Positions 18,120 to 25,839 of a DNA stretch of 64,000 nt are shown here, in pieces. The stretch is taken from assembly GCF_000241955.1 (NCBI RefSeq), contig NC_016818.1:3286001-3350000 (forward strand), read 5' to 3'. Below the pieces are notes generated by a model. It was not told the DNA's origin. It worked only from the letters and a program-made list of their open reading frames with translations, and made no database searches. Position 1 is the first letter of the stretch. Each line of letters opens with the position of its first letter. The stretch is from Rahnella aquatilis CIP 78.65 = ATCC 33071. GTDB lineage: Bacteria; Pseudomonadota; Gammaproteobacteria; Enterobacterales; Enterobacteriaceae. The translations under genes were made by a program, and so were the position numbers.

Positions 18120-18175
18120 ACACCCTCCTTCCATCACCATTGTGATTATGGTTATTAAATTTTTTTAGAAATAAC

Positions 18176-18245
18176 TTAACGATCATTATTAAAAATAGTT
18201 GCGCACAAGTCCAGCGGAGTTTATCATTTAATTATCGAGCGATAA
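18176..18245 (+). promoter_or_regulatory. Promoter and TetR-type operators of the small secreted protein gene
   Basis: TTAACGATCATTA at 18176-18188, then -35 TTGCGC (18199-18204), a 17-bp spacer, -10 TATCAT (18222-18227), then TTATCGAGCGATAA (18232-18245), a palindrome with a 2-bp centre. The same arrangement with nearly the same spacing recurs at 18853-18923 and 19304-19373. Sites flanking the promoter on both sides suit repression by the divergently encoded TetR protein. Confidence 0.65.
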
Positions 18246-18329
18246 GAAAATCACTCAAACCCGTAAAGCTGCACAACGAAAACGCTTTTATAAGTCTTTT
18301 TATCAGCAACACATTCAGGACGTAACATC

Positions 18330-18587
18330 ATGAGTAACTTTAAAATCCTTCTTGCAGTTCTGGCATTAACCGCTGTACCGGTTGCCAATGTTGCCGCACA
18401 GCAGGTTATCATGATGCCTTTACAGAGTCCGGAAGTGAGGATGGTCAATGTGACCGGTGACAGTAACTTCTGTAACCCGGCCACCTGTACGAACAAAAAA
18501 ATCGAACAGGGCCGTATTCCTACTTCTCCCACTCAGCCACCTGCACCAACGACCACCGGTCATCAGCCCGCGTCTATTTACTACTAA
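18330..18587 (+). CDS. Small secreted protein of unknown function
   Basis: An 85-residue exported protein not recognised as any family. Residues 1-23 form a signal peptide (ILLAVLALTAVPVANVAA, then QQV). The mature peptide of about 60 residues has two Cys close together (NFCNPATCTN), which could form a disulfide, and a Pro/Thr-rich C-terminal third ending in PASIYY. It is transcribed from the divergent TetR promoter region and followed by a strong terminator at 18631. The promoter resembles those of the DUF1471 genes downstream, so it is probably co-regulated with them. Confidence 0.7.
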   Translation: MSNFKILLAVLALTAVPVANVAAQQVIMMPLQSPEVRMVNVTGDSNFCNPATCTNKKIEQGRIPTSPTQPPAPTTTGHQPASIYY

Positions 18588-18630
18588 CGAACGCGGTAAC
18601 TGACGACAAACCGTCAGGGCAGGAATAACG

Positions 18631-18662
18631 ATAAGGCGGCTCAGGTCGCCTTATCTTTTTCT
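18631..18662 (+). terminator. Rho-independent terminator
   Basis: ATAAGGCG ... CGCCTTAT stem with an 8-nt loop followed by CTTTTTCTT; it ends the small secreted protein transcript. Confidence 0.85.
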
Positions 18663-18852
18663 TAACTGCCCCCTGTTTTATCACCCTCTCCGGCCAGAAC
18701 CAACCATTAACTTAGCGATCATTAAAGATTCATTCAGCAAAAATATGCATAAAGGTTTTTCAATTAATCGCGCAAATCATTTCAAAAACATTAAGTTAAC
18801 AAAAGTAAAACAAGAGCCGCATTTAACGTGAGCTTCATCACAGCACGATTAG

Positions 18853-18923
18853 TTAACGATCATTAAAAAAAACATCTTGCACAAACTCTCAACACTCCCT
18901 ATCATTTACTTATCGAACGTTAA
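18853..18923 (+). promoter_or_regulatory. Promoter and operators of DUF1471 gene 1
   Basis: TTAACGATCATTAA at 18853-18866, -35 TTGCAC (18877-18882), a 17-bp spacer, -10 TATCAT (18900-18905), and TTATCGAACGTTAA at 18910-18923. Architecture and spacing match the module at 18176-18245, suggesting the same TetR-family repressor. Confidence 0.65.
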
Positions 18924-19005
18924 CTAATAACTAACGTTGACCCGAAACGGGGGTTCCTGAAAAAAGGTACCCCGAAGAAAAAATTGACGAACAGGAATTA
19001 ACATC

Positions 19006-19263
19006 ATGAAAACAATCGCAATGACAATAGCAGCACTGACACTTGCTACCGCTTCTTTCTCTACCCTGGCAGCGACTGAAGTTCAGTCCGCACCCGCGGG
19101 TGAACAAACCATCGGTACTGTCAGCGCCTCTTCAAACGGTGACCTGAGCACACTGCAGTCAAAACTGAATGCAAAAGCCACGGAAGCCGGTGCAAGTTCA
19201 TACCGCATCATCGGTGCTTCAGGTGAAAACCATCTGTACGGTACTGCTGAGTTGTATAAATAA
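19006..19263 (+). CDS. DUF1471 (YhcN/BhsA/McbA-type) periplasmic protein, paralogue 1
   Basis: An 85-residue exported protein. The signal peptide ends at FSTLA before ATEVQSAPAG; the mature part is the YdgH/BhsA/McbA domain, with the diagnostic end GASSYRIIGASGENHLYGTA. E. coli relatives (BhsA, McbA, YhcN) are stress-induced periplasmic or outer-membrane proteins affecting biofilm and permeability. It differs from paralogue 2 at about 14 of 85 positions by eye. It has its own promoter module at 18853. Confidence 0.9.
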   Translation: MKTIAMTIAALTLATASFSTLAATEVQSAPAGEQTIGTVSASSNGDLSTLQSKLNAKATEAGASSYRIIGASGENHLYGTAELYK

Positions 19264-19303
19264 GCCCGGAAGATTCCGTTAGCAGATTGTTCCGCACAAT
19301 AAG

Positions 19304-19373
19304 TTAACGATTAATAAATAAATGAGTTGCACAGAATGTGATCCAGGTCTAACATTTACTTATCAACTGTTAA
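19304..19373 (+). promoter_or_regulatory. Promoter and operators of DUF1471 gene 2
   Basis: TTAACGATTAA (19304-19314), -35 TTGCAC (19327-19332), 17-bp spacer, -10 TAACAT (19350-19355), TTATCAACTGTTAA (19360-19373). This is the third instance of the same module in about 1.2 kb, slightly degenerate in the operator half-sites. Confidence 0.6.
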
Positions 19374-19432
19374 GAAATAACAGTCGGACCTGACAATCAC
19401 CTGCTGATAAACAAATAAACAGGAAGACCATC

Positions 19433-19690
19433 ATGAAAAATATCACTATGACTTTAGCGGCAATCGCCCTTGCTACCGCTTCTTTCTCAACTCTGGCAGC
19501 GACTGAAGTTCAGTCTGCACCAGAAGGTCAACAGGCAATTGGTGTGGTAAGTGCTTCTTCAGGCAATGATTTATCAAGCCTGCAGAACAAACTGAATGCC
19601 AAAGCTAACGAAGCCGGTGCAAGCTCATACCGCATCATCGGTGCGTCAGGTGAAAACCATCTGTACGGTACTGCTGAGCTGTATAAATAA
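19433..19690 (+). CDS. DUF1471 periplasmic protein, paralogue 2
   Basis: An 85-residue exported DUF1471 protein almost identical to its neighbours: same signal peptide (ALATASFSTLA) and the same C-terminal NHLYGTAELYK. It differs from paralogue 3 at about seven positions by eye, making these two the most recent duplicates. It has a separate promoter module, so the array is not one transcript by necessity; no strong terminator is visible between the copies. Confidence 0.9.
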   Translation: MKNITMTLAAIALATASFSTLAATEVQSAPEGQQAIGVVSASSGNDLSSLQNKLNAKANEAGASSYRIIGASGENHLYGTAELYK

Positions 19691-19841
19691 GCACAAGAAT
19701 AAGCAATTTAAGGGTACAACAGCATTTAGTTAACGATTAATAAGCTAGATGTTGTATCGGACAGAAGACAGCTTTGCCCATTAAATGAACGTTGATAACA
19801 ACGCCTGGCAAAGCGTAAAAATACGGAACGAGGAAAATATT

Positions 19842-20099
19842 ATGAAAAACTTAACAATGACTCTTGCTGCAATCGCACTGGCTACCGCGTCATTCTCGAC
19901 TCTGGCTGCAACAGAAGTTCAGTCAGCACCTGCAGGTCAGCAGGCGATTGGTGTCGTCAGCGCAACATCAGGCAACAGCCTGAGCAGCCTGCAGGACAAA
20001 CTGAATGCCAAAGCCAGCGAAGCCGGTGCAAGCTCATACCGTATTATCGGTGCGTCAGGTGACAACCACCTGTACGGCACAGCTGAACTGTATAAATAA
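19842..20099 (+). CDS. DUF1471 periplasmic protein, paralogue 3
   Basis: The third 85-residue copy. The ATG at 19842 follows GAGGAA and lines up with the other two copies; an earlier in-frame ATG at 19785 would add 19 residues ahead of the signal peptide. Upstream, TTAACGATTAA is kept at 19730-19740, but the promoter is poor (TTGTAT at 19752, TGCCCA where -10 should be). This copy may depend on read-through from paralogue 2. It is followed by a strong terminator at 20133. Confidence 0.9.
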   Translation: MKNLTMTLAAIALATASFSTLAATEVQSAPAGQQAIGVVSATSGNSLSSLQDKLNAKASEAGASSYRIIGASGDNHLYGTAELYK

Positions 20100-20132
20100 G
20101 CTGAATAAGCCGTAAAGAGCAGTAAGCAGAAG

Positions 20133-20155
20133 AGGCGGCATTGGCCGCCTTTTTC
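20133..20155 (+). terminator. Rho-independent terminator of the DUF1471 array
   Basis: AGGCGGC-attg-GCCGCCT stem followed by TTTTC. Confidence 0.85.
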
Positions 20156-20344
20156 GTGTCTGCGCTGCTGAAAAGTTTCTCGCAAAGCCCCCCACCCGTC
20201 TTACCTTGTGCTACATTTCCTCTTCTGTTTCCTCCAGGTTTTCTTTCCCAATGTAACGAATTCTCATCACTGACAGTTTTTCTTCTCCCTGTTGCCTGCG
20301 TGCAATGCGGGGGGTTTCTGTTATTTCTGATGAGAATCTCTTTC

Positions 20345-21559
20345 ATGAATTCGTTATTGATTGCGCTCATACGCGCACTTCGCAGTCATCGCTGGCTGCG
20401 GCTGCTGGGTTGTGCCTTTATTCTATCGTCTCTGGGAAATGGCCTGACGCAGGTGGTGGTTTTTGGTCAGTTGCTGCGCTGGAATGCCTCCCCCGCTACA
20501 CTGACTTTCACCTATATGCTGGCAACATTGCCCGGCTTTCTCGGAAGTCTGTGGGGCGAACATTTGTGCAGGAGAATGTCGCCACTGTGGATTTTGATCC
20601 TGACCGAAATACTCGGCATGGTGGCACTGATATTTCCGCTGTATGGTCTGCTGTCACACAATATTTCCGCATTGCTGGCCGTTCAGTCTGCTGAAGCGTT
20701 ATTCAGCGGGATGAGTTATCCGGCGCTCACCTTGCTATTCAAACGCGGGCTAAGCGCTGAGGAGTTACCGGCGGCGACGGCAATGGAAACGCTGATCTTC
20801 GCCTCGCAGGTTTTGCTTGGCACCGGCGCGGGGGTTTTGCTGTTTAATGTTGTTTCGCCACTGAGTATGCTGCTGCTCGATGCCTTGAGTTTTTCCGCAT
20901 CTGCCGTTTTGCTTCTGACCACCCGGAAAATATTTCAGGCCAGATACGCCGAAACTCCACCCGCTGACGCCCCCATCCCCGCGCCACTGCGCTGGAAAAA
21001 TTACTCACCGCTGCAAAAACGAAGTATCTTGCTGTTACCGGCGCTCGCCGCTGTCGGGTCACCCGCTATGGCATTATTGCCCGCACTCGCGCAGCAAATC
21101 CGCCCTGAAGAAACCACTGGTCTGGCACTCCCGTTGTTGTTTGCCCGTAGCCTCGGGCAACTTTGCGGGCCCTTATTACTCAATGCTGACAAACTCCGGC
21201 ATTACAGCGCCAGTAACGGACGGTTATTGCTATGCCTGATGTTGTTTCTGGGCGGATATTTCCTGCTTCCACCGTTGTCAGTCTGGCCGGTGGCAAGTCT
21301 GGCGCTGATTTTCAGTGCTCATCTGGCCTCGAATATGGTGTTTGCATTAGGAACTTTCGGAGTGCTGCAAAATTTTGCGGGCAGACAGGTCGCCACAGCC
21401 AGCGCTTTGGCCTGGCGCGGACAAGTCATGGTGAGTGCTGTCGCCACCGGCACCGCTGGTTTGCTGGCAGAAAGCATCGGCGCAACCGGCGCGCTGTATA
21501 GCGTGTCACTTGCCAGTCTGGCTGGCGTTGTTATCTTACTCTGGCGCTACAGGACGTAA
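20345..21559 (+). CDS. MFS transporter
   Basis: A 404-residue major-facilitator protein with 10-12 membrane spans. It lacks a strong family signature beyond the MFS pattern (FGQLLRWNASPATLTFTYML, then GEHLCRRMSPLWILI as the inter-helix loop); it resembles the EntS/macrolide-efflux-type branch in general layout, with no assignable substrate. The ATG at 20345 with GAGAA upstream is preferred; the ATG at 20330 is possible. The much longer open frame from 20141 would begin inside the preceding terminator and has no membrane-protein character, so it is rejected. It ends at a bidirectional terminator. Confidence 0.75.
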   Translation: MNSLLIALIRALRSHRWLRLLGCAFILSSLGNGLTQVVVFGQLLRWNASPATLTFTYMLATLPGFLGSLWGEHLCRRMSPLWILILTEILGMVALIFPLYGLLSHNISALLAVQSAEALFSGMSYPALTLLFKRGLSAEELPAATAMETLIFASQVLLGTGAGVLLFNVVSPLSMLLLDALSFSASAVLLLTTRKIFQARYAETPPADAPIPAPLRWKNYSPLQKRSILLLPALAAVGSPAMALLPALAQQIRPEETTGLALPLLFARSLGQLCGPLLLNADKLRHYSASNGRLLLCLMLFLGGYFLLPPLSVWPVASLALIFSAHLASNMVFALGTFGVLQNFAGRQVATASALAWRGQVMVSAVATGTAGLLAESIGATGALYSVSLASLAGVVILLWRYRT

Positions 21560-21570
21560 TCAAAAAACGA

Positions 21571-21600
21571 AAAAGGCAGGGATTTTCTCCCTGCCTTTTA
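21571..21600. terminator. Bidirectional terminator
   Basis: Stem AAAAGGCAGGGA / TCCCTGCCTTTT with loop TTTTC, ending the MFS gene on the plus strand. Confidence 0.85.
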
Positions 21601-21685
21601 ACACCGTATAAACGCTTTCTTTCGGCACATCTCGCAAGAATTCTCCTTAATTATCTCACCACCTTTTAGCTGCCGTATAAGGACG

Positions 21686-21720
21686 TTGGCATAAGAGCTA
21701 TTTAGGTATAAAATTTTATA
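21686..21720 (+). promoter_or_regulatory. Promoter and palindromic operator of the toxin-antitoxin pair
   Basis: -35 TTGGCA (21686-21691), 17-bp spacer, -10 TAAAAT (21709-21714), with the perfect 14-bp palindrome TATAAAATTTTATA (21707-21720) over the -10. A palindrome covering the -10 is the usual place for autorepression by an HTH antitoxin. Confidence 0.6.
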
Positions 21721-21736
21721 CACAAGGAAAGTGACG

Positions 21737-22090
21737 GTGATTAAAGATATCGACTGGCGTGGAAGTTCGTTGAAGGACTTACGTGATTTTCCCACAGACG
21801 CCAGAAAAAGAGCGGGCTATGAGCTTGAGCAAATTCAGCAAGGGCTTCCCCCAACACAATGGAAATCAGTCAACGACTGGGGTGCTGGCGTGGTTGAAAT
21901 CAAACTCGATGTACGCGCCGGTACTTTTAGGGTTGTCTATCTCGCTAAATTCGACGAGGCCATTTACATCCTGCACTGCTTTGCGAAAAAGAATCAGCAA
22001 ACCAGCCCGAAAGATATTTCCATTATAAAAAGCCGCTATGCCCAAATTGTACGGGAGCGCCACAGGAGAGAAAATGAAAAAGGATATTGA
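21737..22090 (+). CDS. RelE/HigB-like toxin (Gp49-like family)
   Basis: A 117-residue basic protein of the phage-derived Gp49-like HigB group: VVEIKLDVRAGTFRVVYLAK and ILHCFAKKNQQTSPKDI are the family core. Such toxins are mRNA interferases acting on the ribosome; activity here is inferred. The GTG at 21737 is preferred, because AGGAAA is 6 nt upstream; the GTG at 21731 would be too close. The toxin is encoded first and overlaps the antitoxin start by 17 nt, the HigBA order. Confidence 0.85.
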   Translation: MIKDIDWRGSSLKDLRDFPTDARKRAGYELEQIQQGLPPTQWKSVNDWGAGVVEIKLDVRAGTFRVVYLAKFDEAIYILHCFAKKNQQTSPKDISIIKSRYAQIVRERHRRENEKGY

Positions 22091-22412
22091 TGTCGCATCA
22101 CGACATATCACGCCAGCAGGCGGAAATGTGTTCGCCGATTTGGGATTCAGCGCCGTCGAAGCCCAGGCTTTACATGCAGATTCCCAGAGTAAAATTGCTC
22201 ATACTCTGGCGCTCAAAGAGCAACTGATGACGGAAATTGGCCTCTGGATCATCCATCAGAATCTGCGGCAGAGCGATGCTGCAAAAGTTTTACAAGTTTC
22301 GCGCCCGCGCGTTTCTGACGTCGTAAACAAAAAGACGGATAAATTTACGCTTGATGCCCTGATTCTGATGCTGAGCCTGGCCGGAAAACAGGTGAAGCTG
22401 GTGGTTGAATAA
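22074..22412 (+). CDS. XRE-type HTH antitoxin
   Basis: A 112-residue antitoxin. A helix-turn-helix spans about residues 65-90 (LRQSDAAKVLQVSRPRVSDV), followed by FTLDALILMLSLAGKQV, as in COG5606/HigA-like antitoxins paired with Gp49-like toxins. The ATG at 22074 has CAGGAGAG upstream. The N-terminal part (ITPAGGNVFADLGFSAVEA) is the conserved family start. It probably neutralises the toxin and represses the promoter at 21686. Confidence 0.88.
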   Translation: MKKDIDVASRHITPAGGNVFADLGFSAVEAQALHADSQSKIAHTLALKEQLMTEIGLWIIHQNLRQSDAAKVLQVSRPRVSDVVNKKTDKFTLDALILMLSLAGKQVKLVVE

Positions 22413-22478
22413 TCAGCAAGGTAAACAAAAAAGCAGAGATCTCTCCCTGCCTTCTTCGTATTGCCCTAAACCAGCCGG

Positions 22479-23576
22479 TCAGTTAGCCGAGCTTTTCAAC
22501 TGATTGTCTTGCTGATGTTGCTCCAGCGCCAGCGCGATCAGTCGGGTGATCAGTTCAGTGTAACTTAGCCCACTGGCTGCCCAGAGTTTCGGATACATAC
22601 TGATGTTGGTGAAACCTGGCAATGTGTTGATTTCATTGATGACGACATCACCCTGCTCTGTCAGGAAAACGTCCACACGCGCCATGCCACGACATTCCAG
22701 CACCTGAAATGCCTGCAACGCAATGACACGGATACGGTCATGGATTTCCTGTGGCAAATCAGCCGGAACAGCCACGGAAGCACCGGATTCGTTGATGTAT
22801 TTGGTATCGTAGGAATAAAACTCGTCATGCAGGATCACTTCGCCACACACACTGGCCTGCGGGTGATCGTTACCCAATACAGCACATTCAATTTCACGGC
22901 CTTTTATGGCTGATTCCACCAGTACTTTGTGGTCGAAGCTGAATGCTTCATCCAGCGCACGCTGATAGCCCGCTTCATCGCTGACTTTACTGACGCCCAC
23001 CGATGAGCCCTGATTCGCTGGCTTGATAAATAACGGCAGACCGAGTTGTTGCGAAACGCTGGCAAAGGTATTTTTCTGACGGTTCGCACGGGTCAGACAG
23101 ACAAACGGTGCAACGGCCAGACCGGCATCACGCAGTAAACGCTTGGTGACATCTTTATCCATGCTGACGGCGGAGCCCAGCACGCCGGATCCCACGAAGG
23201 CAATATTTGCCATACGCAGTAACCCCTGCAGGGAACCGTCTTCCCCCAGCGTTCCGTGCACAATCGGGAAAACAACATCCACCTGTGACAACGCACTGGC
23301 GCTGTGGGTTTCGATTAACTGATTCTCAGTCTGGCCGGGGATCAGTGCAACCTGGTTATTCGAGCGGTTCAGGGCAATCAGCGACGGATTTTCAGCATTG
23401 ATCAGGTAGTTACTGGCATCATTAATATGCCATTCTCCCTTCTTATCAATGCCCAGCAACGTCACATCAAAGCGTTGTTTATCAATCGCATCCACGATGT
23501 TTTTTGCCGACTGCAGGGATACTTCATGCTCTGCCGATTTACCACCGAAAATAATACCAACCCGTAATTTACTCAC
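22479..23576 (-). CDS. ddlA: D-alanine--D-alanine ligase A
   Basis: A 365-residue ATP-grasp enzyme making the D-Ala-D-Ala dipeptide for peptidoglycan. [17 protein letters not shown] at the N-terminus, [17 protein letters not shown], the YDTKYI loop (Tyr, as expected for D-Ala-D-Ala ligases) and the metal site [11 protein letters not shown] are all present; the length equals E. coli DdlA (364 aa). It is a single gene; the region downstream has a weak imperfect hairpin (GCAGAGA / TCCCTGC) near 22430. Confidence 0.95.
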   Translation of the reverse strand: MSKLRVGIIFGGKSAEHEVSLQSAKNIVDAIDKQRFDVTLLGIDKKGEWHINDASNYLINAENPSLIALNRSNNQVALIPGQTENQLIETHSASALSQVDVVFPIVHGTLGEDGSLQGLLRMANIAFVGSGVLGSAVSMDKDVTKRLLRDAGLAVAPFVCLTRANRQKNTFASVSQQLGLPLFIKPANQGSSVGVSKVSDEAGYQRALDEAFSFDHKVLVESAIKGREIECAVLGNDHPQASVCGEVILHDEFYSYDTKYINESGASVAVPADLPQEIHDRIRVIALQAFQVLECRGMARVDVFLTEQGDVVINEINTLPGFTNISMYPKLWAASGLSYTELITRLIALALEQHQQDNQLKSSAN

Positions 23577-23649
23577 CTGCAGCTCCTTGTCGCCTGCCTC
23601 AGCGGACGGCGAATGTTTCTATAAACAACCACGCTATAAGCCATTACGA

Positions 23650-23979
23650 CTAATCAACAACAAACAGTTTCGCGCCAACCGGTGTGGATGAACGGTGCGC
23701 TTCGGCATTGTCCGCCACCTGATAACTCATGCCCGGCGATAAGATAAAAGTCCGTCCGTCTTCAAGACGCGTATGAAGCTCTCCCTCCAGGCAGAACAAA
23801 ACATGGCCTTTACTGCACCAGTGGTCAGCCTCATAGCCTGCTGAATATTCAACGATCCTCACCCGGATATCGCCAAATTTTTGTGTACGCCACAGCGCCA
23901 TGCCGGTATCACCCGAATGCTGCGTTGGCGTGACATCACTCCAGTCAGTCGTGCAAAACGGAATCGCATCAAGCTTCAT
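23650..23979 (-). CDS. DHCW-motif cupin protein
   Basis: A 109-residue single-domain cupin. The metal-site region reads YEADHWCSKGHVLFCLEGEL, with the family DHWC element; the second cupin motif is FILSPGMSYQVADN. The start at 23979 follows GAGAAA and excludes 21 hydrophobic residues that an upstream codon would add. The function is unknown; it may bind a metal ion and a small ligand. It is a monocistronic gene between ddlA and an aldehyde dehydrogenase. Confidence 0.82.
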   Translation of the reverse strand: MKLDAIPFCTTDWSDVTPTQHSGDTGMALWRTQKFGDIRVRIVEYSAGYEADHWCSKGHVLFCLEGELHTRLEDGRTFILSPGMSYQVADNAEAHRSSTPVGAKLFVVD

Positions 23980-24313
23980 GAGTTTCTCAATGTGGGGAAA
24001 AGAAAGGAAAGCCAGCATAAAAGTGAGCGCTAAATTTATCAATCGCTTGCTGAAAACAATTCATTAACAGCCCGTCGCAAAGTTATGTAAAGCCGACTGT
24101 TCTTAGAGACAGGCTACAGCACACGTATGACGGGGCCAGTGAGAATGCGGCCAGAGCAGGCAATGCTGTTGTGTTGCATGAGATTTCTGTGGGACAGGGG
24201 TCACGTTTTTTCGACTATGCTTAATGTTCTGTTGAGAACGCAGAAAGGCGCACGCACCTCAATTCCAACGTGCCGTTGTTTTCGACGACACGCCACAAAA
24301 CAAGGAGCAACAC
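23980..24313. other. Intergenic region before the aldehyde dehydrogenase
   Basis: 334 bp with no credible gene. It contains the cupin leader on the minus strand and, at 24215-24224, CTATGCTTAA, which resembles an RpoS-type extended -10 for the aldehyde dehydrogenase; the -35 region (GACAGG) is weak. AAGGAG precedes the dehydrogenase start. Confidence 0.4.
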
Positions 24314-25693
24314 ATGCCATATCAAACGATAAATCCATTCAACAATAAGCTCATCAAAGAATATCAAACACATAACGATCAGCAGGTTGAAGAGGCGCTC
24401 TCTGCAGCCCATGCTTTATATAAATCTGACTGGGGTCAGGGCGATATTAAGCAACGCGTTAACGTGCTGCATAAATTATCCGAACTGATGGCTTCCCGCA
24501 TCGATGAACTGGCGGAAGTGATCAGTGTAGAAATGGGGAAACTCATCGGTCAGAGCCGTGGCGAAGTGCAGATTTGTGCGGATATAGCAAAATTCTATGC
24601 TGAAAAAGCGGAGGAGTTTCTCAAGCCTGTGCCGTATAAATCCGATCTCGGCGAAGCCTGGGTTGAACATCATCCGATAGGGGTGATCCTGGCCGTCGAG
24701 CCGTGGAATTTCCCGTTCTACCAGTTAATGCGCGTACTGGCACCGAATCTGGCCTCCGGTAACAGCGTGGTGGTCAAACACGCCAGCATCGTTCCCCATT
24801 GTGCGGAAACTTTTGAGAAACTGGTTACCGAAGCGGGTGCGCCAAAAGGTGCGTATACCAACCTGTTTATTTCTCAGGATCAGGTCAGTGCCATCATTGA
24901 TGATGACCGCGTTCAGGGTGTCGCGCTGACCGGTTCGGAAAAAGCCGGTGCGGTCGTGGCTTCACGGGCGGCCTCTAAGCTGAAGAAATCGACGCTGGAA
25001 CTCGGCGGTAATGACGTGTTTGCCGTACTCGATGATGCCGATATCGATAAAGCCGCCAAAGCCGGGGCGCAGGCCCGTGTTTCCAATGCCGGACAGGTCT
25101 GTACGGCGGCCAAACGCTTCATTATTCATGAGAAAGTCGCCGATGAATTTCTTAAAAAATTCACCGAGCACTTTAAGGCGCTGAAGATCGGCGATCCGCT
25201 GGATAAATCCACCACGCTGGGGCCGTTGTCCTCTGCCGATGCCGTGAAAACGCTGAGCAAACAAGTGGATGACGCCGTGAAACACGGGGCTAAACTGCAC
25301 TTCGGCGGTAAAAAGGTGGCAGACAATCCGGGCAACTTCTTTGAGCCAACGATTCTGACGCACATTACCCGCGATAATCCGGCCTATTTCGAAGAGTTCT
25401 TTGGCCCGGTGGCGCAGGTGTATGTGGTGAAAAATGATGAGGAACTGGTGAAACTTGCCAACGACTCCCATTACGGCCTCGGCGGTTCGCTGTTTACTAC
25501 CGATCTGACCCGCGCCCGTAAGCTGGCAAGCCAGATTGAAACCGGTATGGTATACGTCAATTCACCGACGGATACCGCAGCGGAACTGCCTTTTGGCGGC
25601 GTGAAACGCTCCGGTTTCGGCCGCGAACTCTCTGATCTCGGTATCAAAGAATTTGTGAACCAGAAACTGGTGGTGCTGGCCGCGAAGTCCTGA
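24314..25693 (+). CDS. NAD(P)-dependent aldehyde dehydrogenase (succinate-semialdehyde dehydrogenase-like)
   Basis: A 459-residue aldehyde dehydrogenase. The NAD-binding stretch ILAVEPWNFPFYQLMRVLAP, the general-base Glu in LELGGNDVF and the catalytic Cys in SNAGQVCTAAKRF are in normal order. Length and motifs match the Sad/GabD-type family that oxidises succinate semialdehyde in GABA or putrescine breakdown; no gabT or other pathway gene is adjacent, so the substrate is inferred. A possible RpoS-type promoter lies upstream and a palindromic repeat follows. Confidence 0.85.
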   Translation: MPYQTINPFNNKLIKEYQTHNDQQVEEALSAAHALYKSDWGQGDIKQRVNVLHKLSELMASRIDELAEVISVEMGKLIGQSRGEVQICADIAKFYAEKAEEFLKPVPYKSDLGEAWVEHHPIGVILAVEPWNFPFYQLMRVLAPNLASGNSVVVKHASIVPHCAETFEKLVTEAGAPKGAYTNLFISQDQVSAIIDDDRVQGVALTGSEKAGAVVASRAASKLKKSTLELGGNDVFAVLDDADIDKAAKAGAQARVSNAGQVCTAAKRFIIHEKVADEFLKKFTEHFKALKIGDPLDKSTTLGPLSSADAVKTLSKQVDDAVKHGAKLHFGGKKVADNPGNFFEPTILTHITRDNPAYFEEFFGPVAQVYVVKNDEELVKLANDSHYGLGGSLFTTDLTRARKLASQIETGMVYVNSPTDTAAELPFGGVKRSGFGRELSDLGIKEFVNQKLVVLAAKS

Positions 25694-25701
25694 TGCTTCT
25701 T

Positions 25702-25721
25702 CTCCCCCTGCGAAGGGGGAG
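25702..25721. repeat. Dispersed palindrome, copy 3
   Basis: CTCCCCCTGCGAAGGGGGAG, 9 bp after the aldehyde dehydrogenase stop; it may double as a terminator-like hairpin although no T run follows directly. Confidence 0.85.
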
Positions 25722-25839
25722 TTTCCCTCCCCACACTTTTCCTTTCTCCCTTATTTACCAAGCGTTGATACACAACAAAGCGCGGTAACTTGTACCCCCT
25801 CTATAATCAGGCCCGTTTGTCTTCCCACTGGTAAATCAC

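Larger units (their letters stand above)
18588..19005. other. Intergenic region before the DUF1471 array
   Basis: 418 bp without a gene. It holds the terminator at 18631-18662, an isolated operator-like site TTAGCGATCATTAA at 18712-18725 with no evident promoter at the usual offset, an AT-rich stretch, and the full operator/promoter module at 18853-18923. The lone operator could be a remnant of a lost fourth promoter. Confidence 0.6.

Noticed and set aside
20141..20344. Longer N-terminus of the MFS protein starting at 20141
   Set aside because: It would start inside the terminator stem of the DUF1471 array and encode a Pro/Phe/Ser-rich stretch unlike an MFS N-terminus; ATG 20345 has a better ribosome site.
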